From Linyphia triangularis (taxonomy: Eukaryota; Arthropoda; Arachnida; Araneae; Linyphiidae), in NCBI GenBank assembly GCA_963978545.1, contig OZ021733.1:31309330-31373329 (forward strand): DNA of 64,000 nt, read 5' to 3'. This document shows positions 1 through 42,965 of this stretch, one piece after another (the first letter of the stretch is position 1; the number at the start of each line of letters is the position of its first letter). Below the pieces are notes generated by a model. That model worked only from the letters and a program-made list of their open reading frames with translations. It did no database searches and was not told the origin of the DNA. Made by a program: the position numbers and the translations under genes.

Positions 1-1562
1 ATGCCGCATTTGGTAATTATTTGTTGATGGTGTCAAATACCCTATTGCAAACATAACTTTTGAAAAATACTTCAAAATTGAGTAAAATAATTTATTATTC
101 CGAAGATGCATGGAGATTATATCAGGTTCCCTGACTGGCATTATACACTTTAAATCGCATTGAATTTTTTTTTCAAGCTGGTTTGTTGAAAAAGTCGTGG
201 TTTCTTGTGGTTGGGTGGTTTGAGATTTTTGGCTCAAAAGCTACACATGGTTCATACTGCGCCAAATAAATTGGTGAACATCGGTTTAAAGTTTAAAAAC
301 ATAGTATCAGAAAAATAAATATAAAAGTCAAAGACGCGATATTTTAGGGGGTGAAAGCATTCCACAAAAAAAATGACTCGAAGTCTGTCAGACCGCTTAA
401 AGCAGTTAAAGATTAACAGGCCTTTACATTTTTATTGCTCATCCTATTTCAGAAAACACAATAATCAGACTATCAACAGTTAAAATTTATTTTTGAACAT
501 ATATATAAATTAATAATAAGAAAATCAAAGCAGGCACACAAGTTAATCTTGCAGAGGCAAGTCGGCTGCTTCACTTTTTCTTTTTTCTCTGAAAAATAAA
601 TAAAGTTTACAATAGAGAAATAGCATTAAACAATACTTTATTAACAAAAATGTCTTAAAATAATAATTTATTATGGGTTGAGTATCTTTATGTAAGCAAA
701 GCTAAAAGTGAATATATTGCTTCTAAAATTAAATAATAAACTATTTAATTTTAGCTGTGGACTACTTAAATGCCATGTATTCTGACCATTTAAATGTTTC
801 TAATAAATTATTCAATTCGTAGATTTTTTGAAATATACATTTCATGAAAATCAGTGCTCTTTTAAATTTTTTCATTTTTCATGAAACATACATGAGAAAT
901 TCAATTAAAATGTTTGTTTCCTTTTTTTTTTATTAAATTATTTTTTAAAAGTTGACAACTTTGATGGAAGAGGATAGTGAACTTTCAAAAGAGTAAAATA
1001 ATTGATTTTTTTTTACTAAGTGATTTTAAAATTATTGCTTCAAATAGTAAAAATGGTTGAAACAAGTTTTCGATAATTGCATTCTTATAGTTGATTTTAA
1101 AATAGATTTTTCGTATAACCAGGGATGAGAGGGATCAGAGAGCAAAAAGGAGGAAATCTAAAAATTCGTTAAAAAAAGCTTGCAGAAGGAATACACAAAA
1201 ATTTAACCAAAAAATATGCAGGAAGGATGATTTAATAATTTTAAAGATACAATGAAATTTCACATACTATATAATAATTATATTTTAAATATTAGGAGGA
1301 CGATTCCGAAATCGCGGGTGCAACATTTAGACTCACTCAAGGCTTCTTACTAAGAAAATAAAAACTCTTTTTAAAGAAATGACTAGTCGCAGGATTACAT
1401 TGTAATCTGTTTTACAAAAATTAATATAAAAAACATTTAATAAAATTACGAACCAGAATAAAACCTAATTGCATTCATTTAAAAAGACACAGCGCAATCA
1501 GCGTCACTTATTTTCCCCTTTTGCAAGACCAGTGACAAAGGCAAACCACGATCCAAATCATA
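1..1562. other. AT-rich intergenic sequence, nothing recognised
   Basis: Many short A/T homopolymers, no open frame of note, no splice-framed exon and no clear repeat ends. Confidence 0.6.
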
Positions 1563-1924
1563 AATAATTAATAGTTTAAAAAACTAAAAAATACGCTTTA
1601 ATAGAAAAGTGAACTAAAAAGGAGAAAATAATTTTAAATAAGTTTGAAATAAGAATAGAGTGATTAACAAGAAATATTTATTTTATCGTAAAAAAGCGTG
1701 GGGTGCTTGATGTCAATTGTTGAAAATATTTATTGACAAATATTGGTAAAAGTAGAGCCATTATGAAAATATCTTAAAAAACACCCCACGCTTTTTTACG
1801 ATAAAATAAATATTTTTTGTTAATCACTCTATTCTTACTTCAAACTTATTTAAAATTATTTTCTCCTTTTTAGTTCACTTTTCTATTAAAGCGTGTTTTT
1901 TTAGTTTTTAAACTATTAATTATT
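1563..1924. repeat. Large near-perfect inverted repeat (foldback)
   Basis: Arms of about 145 bases (1563-1706 and 1778-1924) are almost exact reverse complements around a spacer of about 70 bases. The arms include gcgtggggtg / caccccacgc next to the loop and attaatagttt / aaactattaat at the outer ends. No coding content. It is probably a foldback MITE, but no clear target duplication was found. Confidence 0.8.
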
Positions 1925-2161
1925 TTTTCTGTAAACTATAATTTTTGTTTAGTTAGTGTACAAAAATCTCCAGTTGTTTCTGCCAATAGTACATGCTTGT
2001 CTCAAATTTTAGTCATGTGTATGCCTTAGTACACACCGTATTACTTGGCACAAAACACTACCGTGTCTCTGAATATGAAAAATCACAAATCCTGAAGATT
2101 CTGGTAAGGATAATGCGACTAAAAAAACACGCTTTGTATAAACGTTGTTCAAACGACACAT

Positions 2162-2385
2162 AATTCAAACGGCACACCAGGGTTTGATTCCGGAGAAGGT
2201 TGGTTGGAATTTAACGGCGCAAGGGCAACACGAGCTAATCCTTGTGATAAAGTGACAAACTTGTACAATTATTGAATTGTCATCTGTCCTTAATAAGTAT
2301 GCCAAATTTCGAGTTAATCCGACGTTTTGAAGGGGGTCAAAATCATGTTCAAAGATTCCGTTACATACTAACATACGTCTGAAGC
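2162..2385. mobile_element. SINE-like fragment with partial tRNA B box
   Basis: It contains GGTTTGATTCC, a pol III B-box match, then ggttggttgg. The core ggcgcaagggcaacacgagct resembles ggcgccgtcagcaacacgagagct of the SINEs at 5140 and 42311. The 3' part (tttcgagttaatccgacg) is unlike them, so this is a related or composite family. Confidence 0.5.
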
Positions 2386-2486
2386 TAATAAAAGCGTATT
2401 AAAAAAGACGGATCGAATGGCCTTGACACGTCAGTTGAAAAAACAAACATTTTAGGGAATGAGGAACGGCAGCGGACTTTTTAAAC

Positions 2487-3232
2487 CAGCGTTCGCCAGT
2501 AACTTTTAGAGACGGGCCGCATGACTTATGTTGGAACTACCGCGGGCCGCAGATTTATACTGAATACGCCAATATTTGCTTTACTACACATGTTCTTTTC
2601 TTTACTACATATAATTGCTTTACTACATATGTTCAGTGTTAGAAATGTGATAATTACTAAAGAATCAACAATATAAAACAATTTTGAAAACTGAAACAAT
2701 AATTTAACATTTTTATATTAATAAAATAACAATTGATTCTTGTTTCAAATAATTAAAAGAATCATTTTCTTTACATCGCAAATCAGTCATAAAAGAAGTT
2801 ATGAGAAAGAGTCGATGACGGACAGTCCGCTTTTCACTATCTACTTTGAGTTTAAAACTAGTCTTCGACGCCATTATTGCACTGGAGTCATAGGGATCGC
2901 GATACTTCTTTTCACGTCAAAACAAGAGGCAAAACTAAGCAATGCGTCATTGTTAATAATTCAAACTATTGCTTTTTAGATTTTCTTTTATTGATTTTTC
3001 TCGTTGGTAGTCTCAGAAAGAAAAGAAAAGAAAAAAAAAAGGATTTTTCAGACTTACTGACGCGGGCCACTTAATGGAAAACGTGGTTTTTGCTAGTAAA
3101 CACATACCATTGTAGACAAATTAATATTATTTCCGCAAAATTTGATTTTTACTCTTCTGTACTGCCGGCGGGCCGGAGAAAAAGCTGTCGCGGGCCGGAT
3201 CCGGCCCGCGGGCCGCCTAGTGGCTGACGCTG
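2487..3232. mobile_element. hAT-type nonautonomous element, 746 bp
   Basis: The terminal inverted repeats are CAGCGTTCGCCAGTAAC on the left and, reversed, CAGCGTCAGCCACTAGG on the right, with GGGCCGC/GCGGGCC blocks just inside. It is flanked by a perfect 8-bp duplication TTTTAAAC (2479-2486 and 3233-3240). Both features define the hAT superfamily. The inside has no recognisable transposase; open frames of 65-79 codons there look fortuitous. Confidence 0.85.
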
Positions 3233-3769
3233 TTTTAAACGATTAAACTTATCCATTTTCAAAATTTTGGCGAATAACGAGTTTTTCAGCAGATGAATAA
3301 TTAACGAAATTCGCGGAAAATCACATGTGTCGATAATATTAAAACGATCAAATAAGCGCTTCTTTAAAATTTCAATGAAGTCGATTATAATATCTTCCGA
3401 AATACAAATACACGATTCGTGTATAAATTAACTTGCGAAAAAATAAAACAGCATATACATCAATTCAATAGAACAGAAAGCAAGCGATTCATTGACGATT
3501 TAATCAATTACTAAATGAAATTTACAATGAAAAGAAATTCCTCATACCGGCTGCAAACACCGGACCATGCTTGCGAACATAATACGATTCCTACATAAAT
3601 TAACTTAGAAAATAAAATAAAAAGTGTGCAGCAGATATTTAATAAAGCAGAAAAAAAAAATGTTACTTTGCCTGGAGACTTTCCGGTGAAGAAATGTATT
3701 TTACGAACACCTACAACTAAAGCAAGAGAAAAAGATAATCCGAGCAAAAACTTGGAATAATTTACCAAC

Positions 3770-4290
3770 AGCGTTGCCAGGTTAGTTGAAGAAAGCTTGC
3801 CACACGGTTGAAGCGAAAACTTGTTTACAACCTTGCGATATTAGGTTAGTGTCAGTGTTAACGTTTCGCTGCTATCCTTTTCAAAACCTTATTTTTAGGT
3901 TGCCCTCCAACCTTTTTACAGCAAGTCTAATGACAAGTATAAGACAAGATTTTCGTAAGCTTGCGATGTTAGGTTAGTGTCAACGTTGTCGCGTAAACCT
4001 TTTCAAAAGCTTGTCGTTCGGTTGCACTGCAACCTTTTCACCGCAAGTCTAATGACAAGTATATGAAAAGGTTTTCGTAAGCTTGCAATGTTAGGTTACC
4101 GTCAAGGTTGTCGCTGACAAGTATATGAAAAGGTTTTCGTAAGCTTGCAATGTTAAGTTACCGTCAACGTTGTCGCTGACAAGTATATGGCAAGGTTTTC
4201 ATAAGCTTGCCGTTGGGTTGCCCTGTAACCTTATCACTGAAAGTCAATGACAAGTATATGACAAGGTTTTCATAACCTTGCATGCTATCT
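3770..4290 (+). repeat. Minisatellite-like cluster with exact 62-bp period
   Basis: Units starting gacaagtatatg occur at 4054, 4116 and 4178, giving a 62-bp period with only a few differences. Each contains ttttcgtaagcttgcaatgttaggtta and gtcaa-gttgtcgct. More diverged relatives extend to both sides (aagcttgccgttgggttgc, acaaccttgcgatattaggtta). Non-coding. Confidence 0.75.
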
Positions 4291-5139
4291 GGGAACTATA
4301 GCATTCACAATACCAAAAATTGTTTAAAATATTTTTTTAATAAGAGGATTACGATTGTCACAAATCCAAACAATCAGGAAATATTGCCTCTATCAACTCT
4401 ATACTGTCTTCTCTTGACCCTTTTGAAATGAAACCTCCAATAAAGTGAGGTGATATCCTGCACACAACAGTGATTGCAGAGGTAACGTCAAGTTGAAAAA
4501 AATCCCTCTATACTCTTTCCCCCTCTCCTCTGTAAAAATTCAGGGAACATTGGGGTTTGAACCATTTAATGACATTAAAGGATCATTTTCTAAAGACGAA
4601 TCATATCATCAAAATATGTTTCAAAAAGCATAATTTGCATGCAGTAATATGATGTAAATTATGTTAAATAATATCCATGATTCGAAATAACACAAAGAGT
4701 AAAACGTCTATGATGAGTGACCAAAATATTATGAGCACCTTTTATTCAAACTGCAATTCATCCGAAACACATATGCAGTGACATAATAATTCGGATTCAC
4801 TGATAATTAAAAATTCCGCTATTCAGAAACGTGGGTGGGCGCATCCTTCCTTCTCAAACATCACTGTTGCCGACAAATTACCCCAGTTCAGTTATCTTGT
4901 GCACCAATCAGACGAAATCTTACGTTTTTGATAAGATGTTAACAGTAACCTACAATTAAATTAACTGCGCCTTTTTGTAGTCCAAATTGATGATATTAAA
5001 TCAGTATTTCATTTAGAAATTACTCAAAGTTTAAAATAAACAACGAAATCTTCATTTAATGAGGAAAAACTGGGCCCTGGACAGGTTCCCTGTCTGCCTG
5101 TAGGGAAATTAGATCTTATGTGCATGGAAGATACAAGGG

Positions 5140-5321
5140 TTGGTTGGTTGTTTTCGGATTATCTGGCGCCGTCAGCAACACGAGAGCTATAATGCACCGA
5201 AACATTCGTCATAAGACAAGCCAACATACATTTACATTCACTCATGCCTAACACGGGACTCGAACCCGCAACCTCGCGGTCTAGAAGCTAGCACGCTAAC
5301 CACTATACCGTCTGGTCGGCG
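5140..5321 (-). mobile_element. tRNA-derived SINE, 182 bp
   Basis: Read on the minus strand it starts with a tRNA-like head: an A box in GTGGTTAGCGTGC and a B box GGTTCGAGTCC. The body includes atagctctcgtgttgctgacggcgcc and the tail gaaaacaaccaacc. It is flanked by a 13-bp duplication gaa(g/t)atacaaggg (5127-5139 and 5322-5334). Confidence 0.87.
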
Positions 5322-6275
5322 GAATATACAAGGGATTTAAGAGATTTTGAACATATAATTGTGGACGAATTTTTTTTCTTCAATTCTCTCTTGCAACAGT
5401 GTCTAGAATCTACAAAGAAGGGCAGCTATAAACAGTGGCTGCCCGTGTTCAAAAATGTTAGTGTAGCCGGAACAGTGAATCCCCCCCCCCCTCCCCCCCG
5501 CTTCTCACAATCATTCATGAATGCAAATTCTTTAATCTTAATTACTCAAACTCAAAGTTTCCTTTCAATATTTACAAAATGATTAAAGAAAATGGAAAAA
5601 AAGTTGTTTAGAATCCTACAAAAGCTGACTTCATTCATATTTTAACTTAGCTTGTTTCTCAAAAGTGAATATACTGACATTTAACTATTCTCATTTCAGC
5701 ATACAGATATACCATCATAATTAAAAACCAATTTTGTTTTAAATGCATATCTGTTAAGAAAATAATCGCCAAATATCAAACCGACATCAATAATAGTTGC
5801 AGCTAAGCCATGAACTCTTCTCTTGGACTTATAGTGGAAACACACTTTCGGTTGAAATATAAGTCCCTCATCCTTGGAACTTCCAGTTGGCATTCCGAGT
5901 CTTCGTCATTGATAACTTTATTATTCTAGACGTTATCTTTCATTTTTTGGCATATTACTTGTGTCTTTGTAGAAGTAGTAGTTTAAGCTTTGCGAACTAC
6001 ACAATTAACCCTTTGCACTCCAGGCCTTTTTCGCGCGGAGGAATCAGCAACTCGAGACATTTTAGGTTCGGCTGGTGTTTATGGATTTGCTTCATAGAAA
6101 CTAAACACAGTCATTGGCCTTGCATCGAATTTCCGCATCACACCTAATGGTCCTCTCGTGGTTTGGCATAAAATCGTGTGGCGCCTGAGAGGCGCCACTG
6201 AAGTGCAAAGGGTTAATTCCAATCTTGATTTCCCGTTACTTCATGTTGAATATCGGTATGGGTGTATAGTAGAGG

Positions 6276-8743
6276 CAGTGGCGGATCTAGGATTTTCCTG
6301 AGGGGGGGGGGGCGCAACACCTGTGCCTTAGCCAGGATGAAATCAAATATTTAAAAAAAGTTTTTTAAAAAAATCTATGCAGTGTTCTAGAAATATACTT
6401 CAAGATAATCCGTATCCATTGATTGACCCCCCCCCCCTCTCCCTTTTTCGTCACATTTCTGACTCGCTATCTTAGCTTAAGGTGAAATGCCCAGGTTATA
6501 CCAAAATTACTTTTCAATTTAAAAAAAAAAACCTCCCCCCTCCCACTCCTCAAAAAACACCCTTCTATGCTAGATATTTTTATGAACTCCTTTGTTTCTT
6601 TATACTCATGACGAATAAAACGTTTTTGCAAAGTTTCATGAACGGACCAATTTTTTATTTTTTAATGTCGTATTTTACCTTTCCTTGGATTTTACATGTG
6701 TTTTCGTTTATAAAAAAGAACTATAACTTTTTTTAGATTAGTTATATCGTTTTGCTTTTTTTCATTCGATTCAACATAAAAAAAGTACTCTAAAAACATG
6801 TGTCACATGCCTAGATTGCCTCAAAATTAATTTTTCATCCAAAAATCCTTTTGAACCCCCCCCCCCCCCAAAAAAATCCCCTTCTTTGCTAAATATTTTT
6901 AAGGACTCATTTGAATATTTATTTTTATGACAAATATGGAACATTTTTGCCAAGTTTGATCAACGAACCAATTTTTTTGTTTTTCTTATGGTCTTGGGTA
7001 CTATTTTACCAGCCCTAATACATATATTTGGTGCGATTTTATACATCCATATTTTTTTTTTACTTTCAATTACCCGTATAGTATAAAAGTATTGCATGGT
7101 AAAAAAAATCGATTTTATTGCATTTCTACACGTTTTGGAACGTGAAGAGTTCAAAATTTTTTTTGTGCCTGTTAGTTATCAGCATAACTCCAAAAACGGA
7201 TTGACCTGCGATGTTCAATTTTCATGCACATGTTATTGATGGCCATGGGACCAGGCATTACGGTTTTCGTCCAAATTGCACATGAGTATTAAGTAGCTGA
7301 TTTTGAAAAAATTACGTTCAAAAATTGGTTTTAACGATTTTGATTAAAATCGCTATAAAAATGCCTTTAAAGGTGTTCTAATCATTCCCACCTTCGTAGA
7401 AATGAGATAACGCGAGCGCCTATCAACGGTTGTTTCTGCTCTGTTGCACTTAAAAGAAAGGATAATGCAGTGTTTATTGAAAAATATATCACAATTTTTA
7501 CCGTTTCAGCGGCGTTTTTTTAGAATAATCGCCAAACTGGGCATTTTTTTTAAATAATGAAAACAAAATATGTAAATTATATCAATCCGTGACAAATTAA
7601 AAAAACATCGCATACTGAAATATTTTGTTCCAATTCTTCAATTATAACTGGAAGAGAGAGATTGTAGGAGGATCATTGTATTTAAAAAATTTTAAGAATT
7701 TCATTTTGAGTTACAATATCATTTTACTTCCTTCACGAAACTTTTGAACAAGAATCAGGAGTTTCATAAAAAATATGTTTTGGAAGAATAGGCTTAGAAT
7801 AAAATTAGAGTAATCTTAGCCTTCTCTAAAAGCATGTATATATATTATGCCGTAAGCGTTATAATTGCTTATAAAGTGCAATATTTCTTGCATTACTTCT
7901 GCAATAACGAAACAAATTTTTTTTTTGAAAGTATGTCCAGGTGAATATTTGTACAAAACTTTTCAAATTATCGTAATAAACATACATATTTAATTTTGTT
8001 AATTCATTCGTTTAATTTCGTTCAGGGTTTGAAAGCGATATTTTTTTAAATAATTAATACTGCTACTGTAGTGCTACTTTACACAGATAATACTTCTTAC
8101 AAAATTGTTTATAAGTCTATTTTATGTAAAAAAAAACAATTGGCATACCTTTCCAGTGTGGTGCAAGAGAGGATTGTTAATCGAAATTCAAATATGACGT
8201 TTATTTACAAGCCGAAGCAGAAATTAGAGTTGGACGAGTTCTTATGCAATTAATAAATAACCTTCCTCTTCCTTTCTTTCAAAAGTTTTAAGTTTAGCCT
8301 ATTACCATGTCCAGCTGAATAGGGGTGGCCATTTCCGACAATAGTCAACCTCTCATAATTTTTTTCCCCCTGGTTGGCTTTGGACATTACGCATGTGAGT
8401 CAAAATCTCTTCCTCCCACTCGACAGAAAAGGGATCGGGTATCAAGGGTCCAAGATATCTTCAAGGTCAAGAGGGTGGAGGTTTGAATACTTGTACAGTC
8501 TTCCAACAACCGTTTGAATGGGAAGAGAGAAGGTTATAAATAGAACCTTAGTACAAAAATAAGCTTTTTTTGTTGTTGCTTTTTTCGGAAATTAGATGAA
8601 GGTTAAAATATAATTGTTGCATGAACTTATTGAGAAAAACTTGGAAAAAAAATATTTTTATTATTATTATTTATTTCTTTAAATTGTAAAAAAAGATTCC
8701 ACCTGAGGAGGGGGCGCGCGCCCCCTGGCTGGATCCGCTATTG
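6276..8743. mobile_element. 2.47-kb element nested in the ATCGAT MITE
   Basis: The ends are CAGTGGCGGATCTAGGATTT and, reversed, CAATAGCGGATCCAGCCAGG, with G-rich runs just inside (ggggggggggcgc / ggggcgcgcgcccc). It is flanked by agtagagg (6268-6275) and aatagagg (8744-8751), an 8-bp duplication with one mismatch. No transposase is seen. It includes a diverged direct duplication (6485-7050) and two poly-C tracts. Confidence 0.75.
6485..7050 (+). repeat. Diverged direct duplication, about 310-bp period
   Basis: Two copies (about 6485-6730 and 6800-7050) share the order: caaaattacttttca or similar, a poly-C run, aaaaaacacccttctatgctagatattttta, atgac(g)aata, gtttttgc(a/c)aagttt, gaacgaaccaattttt. 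Neither has a coding frame conserved across both copies. Confidence 0.65.
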
Positions 8744-9043
8744 AATAGAGGTCGGCGATAAATCGATACGACGATATTTTTATCGATATTTCTAGAAAAA
8801 TATCGATAAAAGTCACCGATATATCGAACATTTTCAAACATTTTTAGTTTTTTGATGATCGTTTTGTAGTTTCATGTGTTTTTTCAATTTTCTTTATTCT
8901 CTTTTCAAAAACTTCTAAACTAAAGTTTGAACTTGGCTGAGAGACAGTTAAAATGGCACCAATATTCAATATTTTCCATACACTTAAAAGCTATTGAAAA
9001 TTATCTAAATTTTTCTTAAAATTACTAAAACACCAATTAGGCG

Positions 9044-9186
<143 letters not shown>

Positions 9187-9535
9187 TTTTTGTAATAGAT
9201 CCTTTTCAGTTGAAAAAGTTGTCACCTTACAAAAAAGCAATCATGAAAAGTAGAAATTTGCCCCGAAAAACTTTGTTTCTGGCAAAATTAAAATCAAATG
9301 AAAAAAAAAAAAATCGTGTATCGATATTTTATCGATATTTTTTTCTATGCAACGATATAGTATCGATATTTCCGACCTCTAGTGTATAGTATATCTGTAG
9401 CCCAGAAGGAAAACGCACTATGTCACAAAAGCAAATTTTACAGGAGAGCCAAATGAATGTTACAGTTACAATCTTTTCCCTGTTTGTTTAAGATAGAACA
9501 TAGTGCTTTTAAAAAATTTCTAAATCGGTTATTAT

Positions 9536-9934
9536 TTAACCTAGGACATAGAGCTTCATTCCACAAGAAAGAGCGGAAAGTGTTATGTAAGATGGTGCCA
9601 AAACCTCAACTTCCAAAAATTTGGACCTAGTACGCTTTTCTTCCAGGATACAGATATGTGTCTTTAACATTTGCATAATTTTCACTGGAAATGTTAACTT
9701 CAGACAAATAGCTTTCACATAAACTTCGTACGACATTGTAGTGTACAAGCTAAAAAAACTATTAAAGTTTCTCTTCTTGTCTGTGTATTTTATTTTTCTA
9801 TCTTTAATGGACTGATTGAAATTAATTTTTGAAATCAGAACTTTCATTTTTGATTCCGTCCTTGAATATCCAAACATATAGCTACTGAATTTTTCGAAAA
9901 GATCTTCCAAAAGATAAACAGTAACCAAATACAC
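9536..9934 (-). CDS. Unrecognised 132-codon ORF, uncertain
   Basis: An open frame of 132 codons from the ATG at 9934 to the stop at 9536, on the minus strand, 300 bases upstream of and divergent from the proposed start of the ODAD2-like gene. No signal peptide, membrane segment or family is recognised. The C-terminus has EVEVLAPSYITLSALSCG. At this AT content a 400-base open frame is longer than expected by chance, and codon use looks protein-like. Even so, it may be a relic of a mobile element. Confidence 0.3.
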   Translation of the reverse strand: MYLVTVYLLEDLFEKFSSYMFGYSRTESKMKVLISKINFNQSIKDRKIKYTDKKRNFNSFFSLYTTMSYEVYVKAICLKLTFPVKIMQMLKTHICILEEKRTRSKFLEVEVLAPSYITLSALSCGMKLYVLG

Positions 9935-10090
9935 TAGATCACGTGAGTGATCTAGATATCGATCCTAATGCAATTAATCGCTTTTTATAACAGGGATTTC
10001 GTTTCGAACTGATGTTTAACGGGACCTGTCATTTCTCATCTAATGTTAAAGAAAGAAACATAACATTTCTTAATTTTGTATTACACTGAA

Positions 10091-10113
10091 TCTTAGCAAC
10101 CAGCCATAGCAAC
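10091..10113 (+). promoter_or_regulatory. RFX X-box-like site before the ODAD2-like start
   Basis: The sequence CAGCCATAGCAAC at 10101-10113 has the conserved right half of an RFX X-box (AGCAAC after CCAT). A second AGCAAC half-site lies just upstream at 10095-10100. The site is 118 bases before the proposed ATG. X-boxes drive cilium and axoneme genes, and they usually lie within about 200 bp of the start. The left half-site is degenerate, so this is an inference from motif plus position. Confidence 0.4.
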
Positions 10114-10231
10114 GAGAGTTATTTTGTGGGAGACTAAGTGAAGGAGCTGAAACAAACTCAAGTTTCTTTTTCGGATACTTCAAAGTTGAAAGTACGAATA
10201 AAAATGACAGAAGTATACATTAAACATGAAA

Positions 10232-40194
<29,963 letters not shown>

Positions 40195-40277
40195 TTTGTT
40201 GTTTCTTACATTTGTTCAAACAAACACAAAAGCACATTATGTTTACATATTTTAATATGGCATAGAATAGAAAACAA

Positions 40278-40283
40278 AATAAA
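40278..40283 (+). terminator. Poly(A) signal of the ODAD2-like gene
   Basis: AATAAA lies 84 bases after the TGA of exon 12, in an AT-rich stretch. It is a plausible cleavage signal, but the motif is common at this base composition. Confidence 0.5.
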
Positions 40284-42298
40284 TATACCAATATTAAATA
40301 CCGAATTATAATACACGTGAAACACATTCAAAGCAAGGCCGTAGGGTTTGTTTTGACCAGGGGAGGGTTTTAGAGGGTTTAACCCCTTTCACGAAATATT
40401 TTCCATTATATACGCAAAAAAAAAATCCAAACGATGGCTATATCTTCGATTCTAATTATCGTAGAATCTTTCAGTTTGCACCAAAATGTTCTGTTTACGA
40501 TTTTCTAAGTGTATTAGTGCAATTTTTTTTTCTTAAAGGGCTGTATACTAAGTAAATTTAACTCTATCTTTAAAAATTTCAATACGTAAACCTATTTTTT
40601 ATGTTTTCATTGGATTTAGAATATTTCGTTTACCATAGATACCAAATTTCAGTTCATTAAGTTGAGAAACACGTCACTTATGAGCGAAAATATTTTCATT
40701 GATCTTGAAGGCAAATTTCTTTAAAGTGGGGAAGAAGGAAACGTGTTGCGTGCTTCAAGACATAATCTCTATTACACGCTCCCTTAAAGTTAGCTTTTTT
40801 ACATTTTTGCTAAAATATTGAGTACCTAAAGTCAAAATGGAATGAAAAAAATTCTGATGTGGGTTTAGACCATTATAATTCTAATGGCAGTAAAAAAAAA
40901 AAAATGCATATTTCTATTTAAAAAAAAAGTTGTTTTATTAATTAATTATTAAATAATTGTTTAATTCAAAAGTTGCATGTTATTTATGTTTGGCCTTTAA
41001 TAAACAATCGTTTGAAACAAAAACTGCTAAAATATATTAACTATATAAGAATTTATGGCCAAAAAACAAATTTTCTCTTTAACTTGTCATTTTATTGACA
41101 TTATTTAAATTACTAACCACTCATTGGAAAATTATGAAGTTGATTTAGAACGTTTGTTTGGATTCTAAATCTAAATATGGTATAATTTTGTGTGGTTGCC
41201 ATTGAACTTTTTAAAGTTTGATTTGGTTTTGATATGTAGATGACCCCTCATGATGAAAAAAATTATATACAATTAATATAGACCTTCCACAATTTACAAC
41301 GGTACTTTACTTTTGTTATTTCATTAATAAGAACACAAGATGTAGCCATCATTCGGATTTTTTTTTTTTTTATGGCATACTGTACATAAATTATGGCACG
41401 TACAATTTTGACTTTTGGTTTTTATCTCCCGTGTTACGTTCAAGGAACCCCCGTGCTAAAATGACTTTTACTTAATTTCAAAATTTTTAAAAAATTGTAT
41501 ATTTATGTAGTTTTGAAATTAACTCGGATAGAATTAAGTTCAATTTATTTCAGATTGATTTCTTTGTATAAAATAATTTCAAATGACTGAAGTTATTATT
41601 ATTATTTTTTTTAAACTTTAAATTGGAGGAAAAAAAAGAGAACAAAAAGAAACACTGATTAAGTTTTTCCAGCCAAATTGAAATTTTAAGTCACCCAAGC
41701 GATTACACCACACCCCCTGCATGTCAATGTCCATCATGTTGGACAAACTTCCTCCCTCCACCTAAGCGCATGACGTAATTTATGTAAGTCCCCATAAATT
41801 AAATTATTCGGCTATATAATATCGAACTTCTTAATAAGAACCATTAGAATTAACTGATTGGTTTCTCACAACTTTTTCCATTTTTGTGTAAAGGGAACGC
41901 ACATTAGTTAAGTAATGCGCACACAGGGAAGGAGTCTGTCTAACGTGATGGACCGTGGAATAAAAGGGGGGGGGGGAGGATTAGCTTACGTGAGTTAACA
42001 ATTAAACTTTTTTTTTTGGGGGGGGGGGGGGGTAGGAATGTAACATTTTTTTTTTTAATTAAAGTTACAAAAAATATTATTTACAAAAGTTTACTACCAA
42101 GAATCACATTAATTGAAGTTAATCTGCAATATGTTGAGTTTATTCTGAGTTAATTCCAAAATTTCTTAGATATGCAATTTTTTTTTTTTTTTTTTCATTT
42201 TATAAAGAGAGGGATGGTGAAATTAATTTTTCAGGAAGGAAGAGGTGGCAACAACGGGACATAATTGTAAGGAAATGGATACATAAAACGGGACTGAG
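40284..42298. other. Intergenic AT-rich sequence downstream of the ODAD2-like gene
   Basis: No exon or element ends recognised. G-homopolymers of 10-15 bases occur near 41970 and 42020, and T runs near 41360 and 42180. Confidence 0.5.
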
Positions 42299-42310
42299 CA
42301 TGGCACAGGG

Positions 42311-42490
42311 TTGGTTGTTTGTTTTCAGATTATCTGGCGCCGTCAGCAACACGAGAGCTATAATGCGCCGAAACATTCGTCATTTGACGAGCCAACACAC
42401 ATTACAAACACCCATACCTTCCACGGGACTCGAACCCGCAACCTCGCTGTCTAGAAGCTAGTATGCTAACCACTATACCGTTTGGTCGTC
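42311..42490 (-). mobile_element. tRNA-derived SINE, 180 bp
   Basis: Nearly the same sequence as the SINE at 5140-5321: A box within GTGGTTAGCATAC, B box GGTTCGAGTCC, body with gacggcgccagataatctg and tail ending aaccaacc. It is flanked by catggca(c/t)aggg (42299-42310 and 42491-42502). Confidence 0.9.
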
Positions 42491-42965
42491 CATGGCATAG
42501 GGAGAGCGGGTCCAAAAGAATCACAGTTTTGTGAAGTAATTTGTGTTTGTTCCCAGATGGATAAACATATTTTTTACCCCTCCCATGAAATGAAAGTCTA
42601 GTTACGGGTTTGATAATTTACAGGTGAATAAGAATGAGGACTGAAGTTGATACTACCACAGGGAATAGTTCTAAGACCAATTCTACTTGTTAGAAATTGG
42701 TACCAAAGGGAATAGTGGTAGGACCAATTCTAGTAGTTATTTTCATTAACCACAAAACCAAATATTTAATTGAAAGGTATATCTTCGTAAATGACTGGAA
42801 GATTTTTAGACTACTTATTGTGAGAAACAAATTGCGCGGCTGCAATGTGATTTATACAAGATATCTAACTGGAATGCCACCAGTCAATTGGAACATGTCT
42901 GTTAACATTGACAAATCTTAAGTCAAACACTTTTTGTTCTTATAAATGGGAATGATACCTCTTAA

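Noticed and set aside
5236..5320. tRNA gene on the minus strand.
   Set aside because: A and B boxes are present, but the arms do not form a full cloverleaf, and the unit has a SINE body, tail and target duplication.
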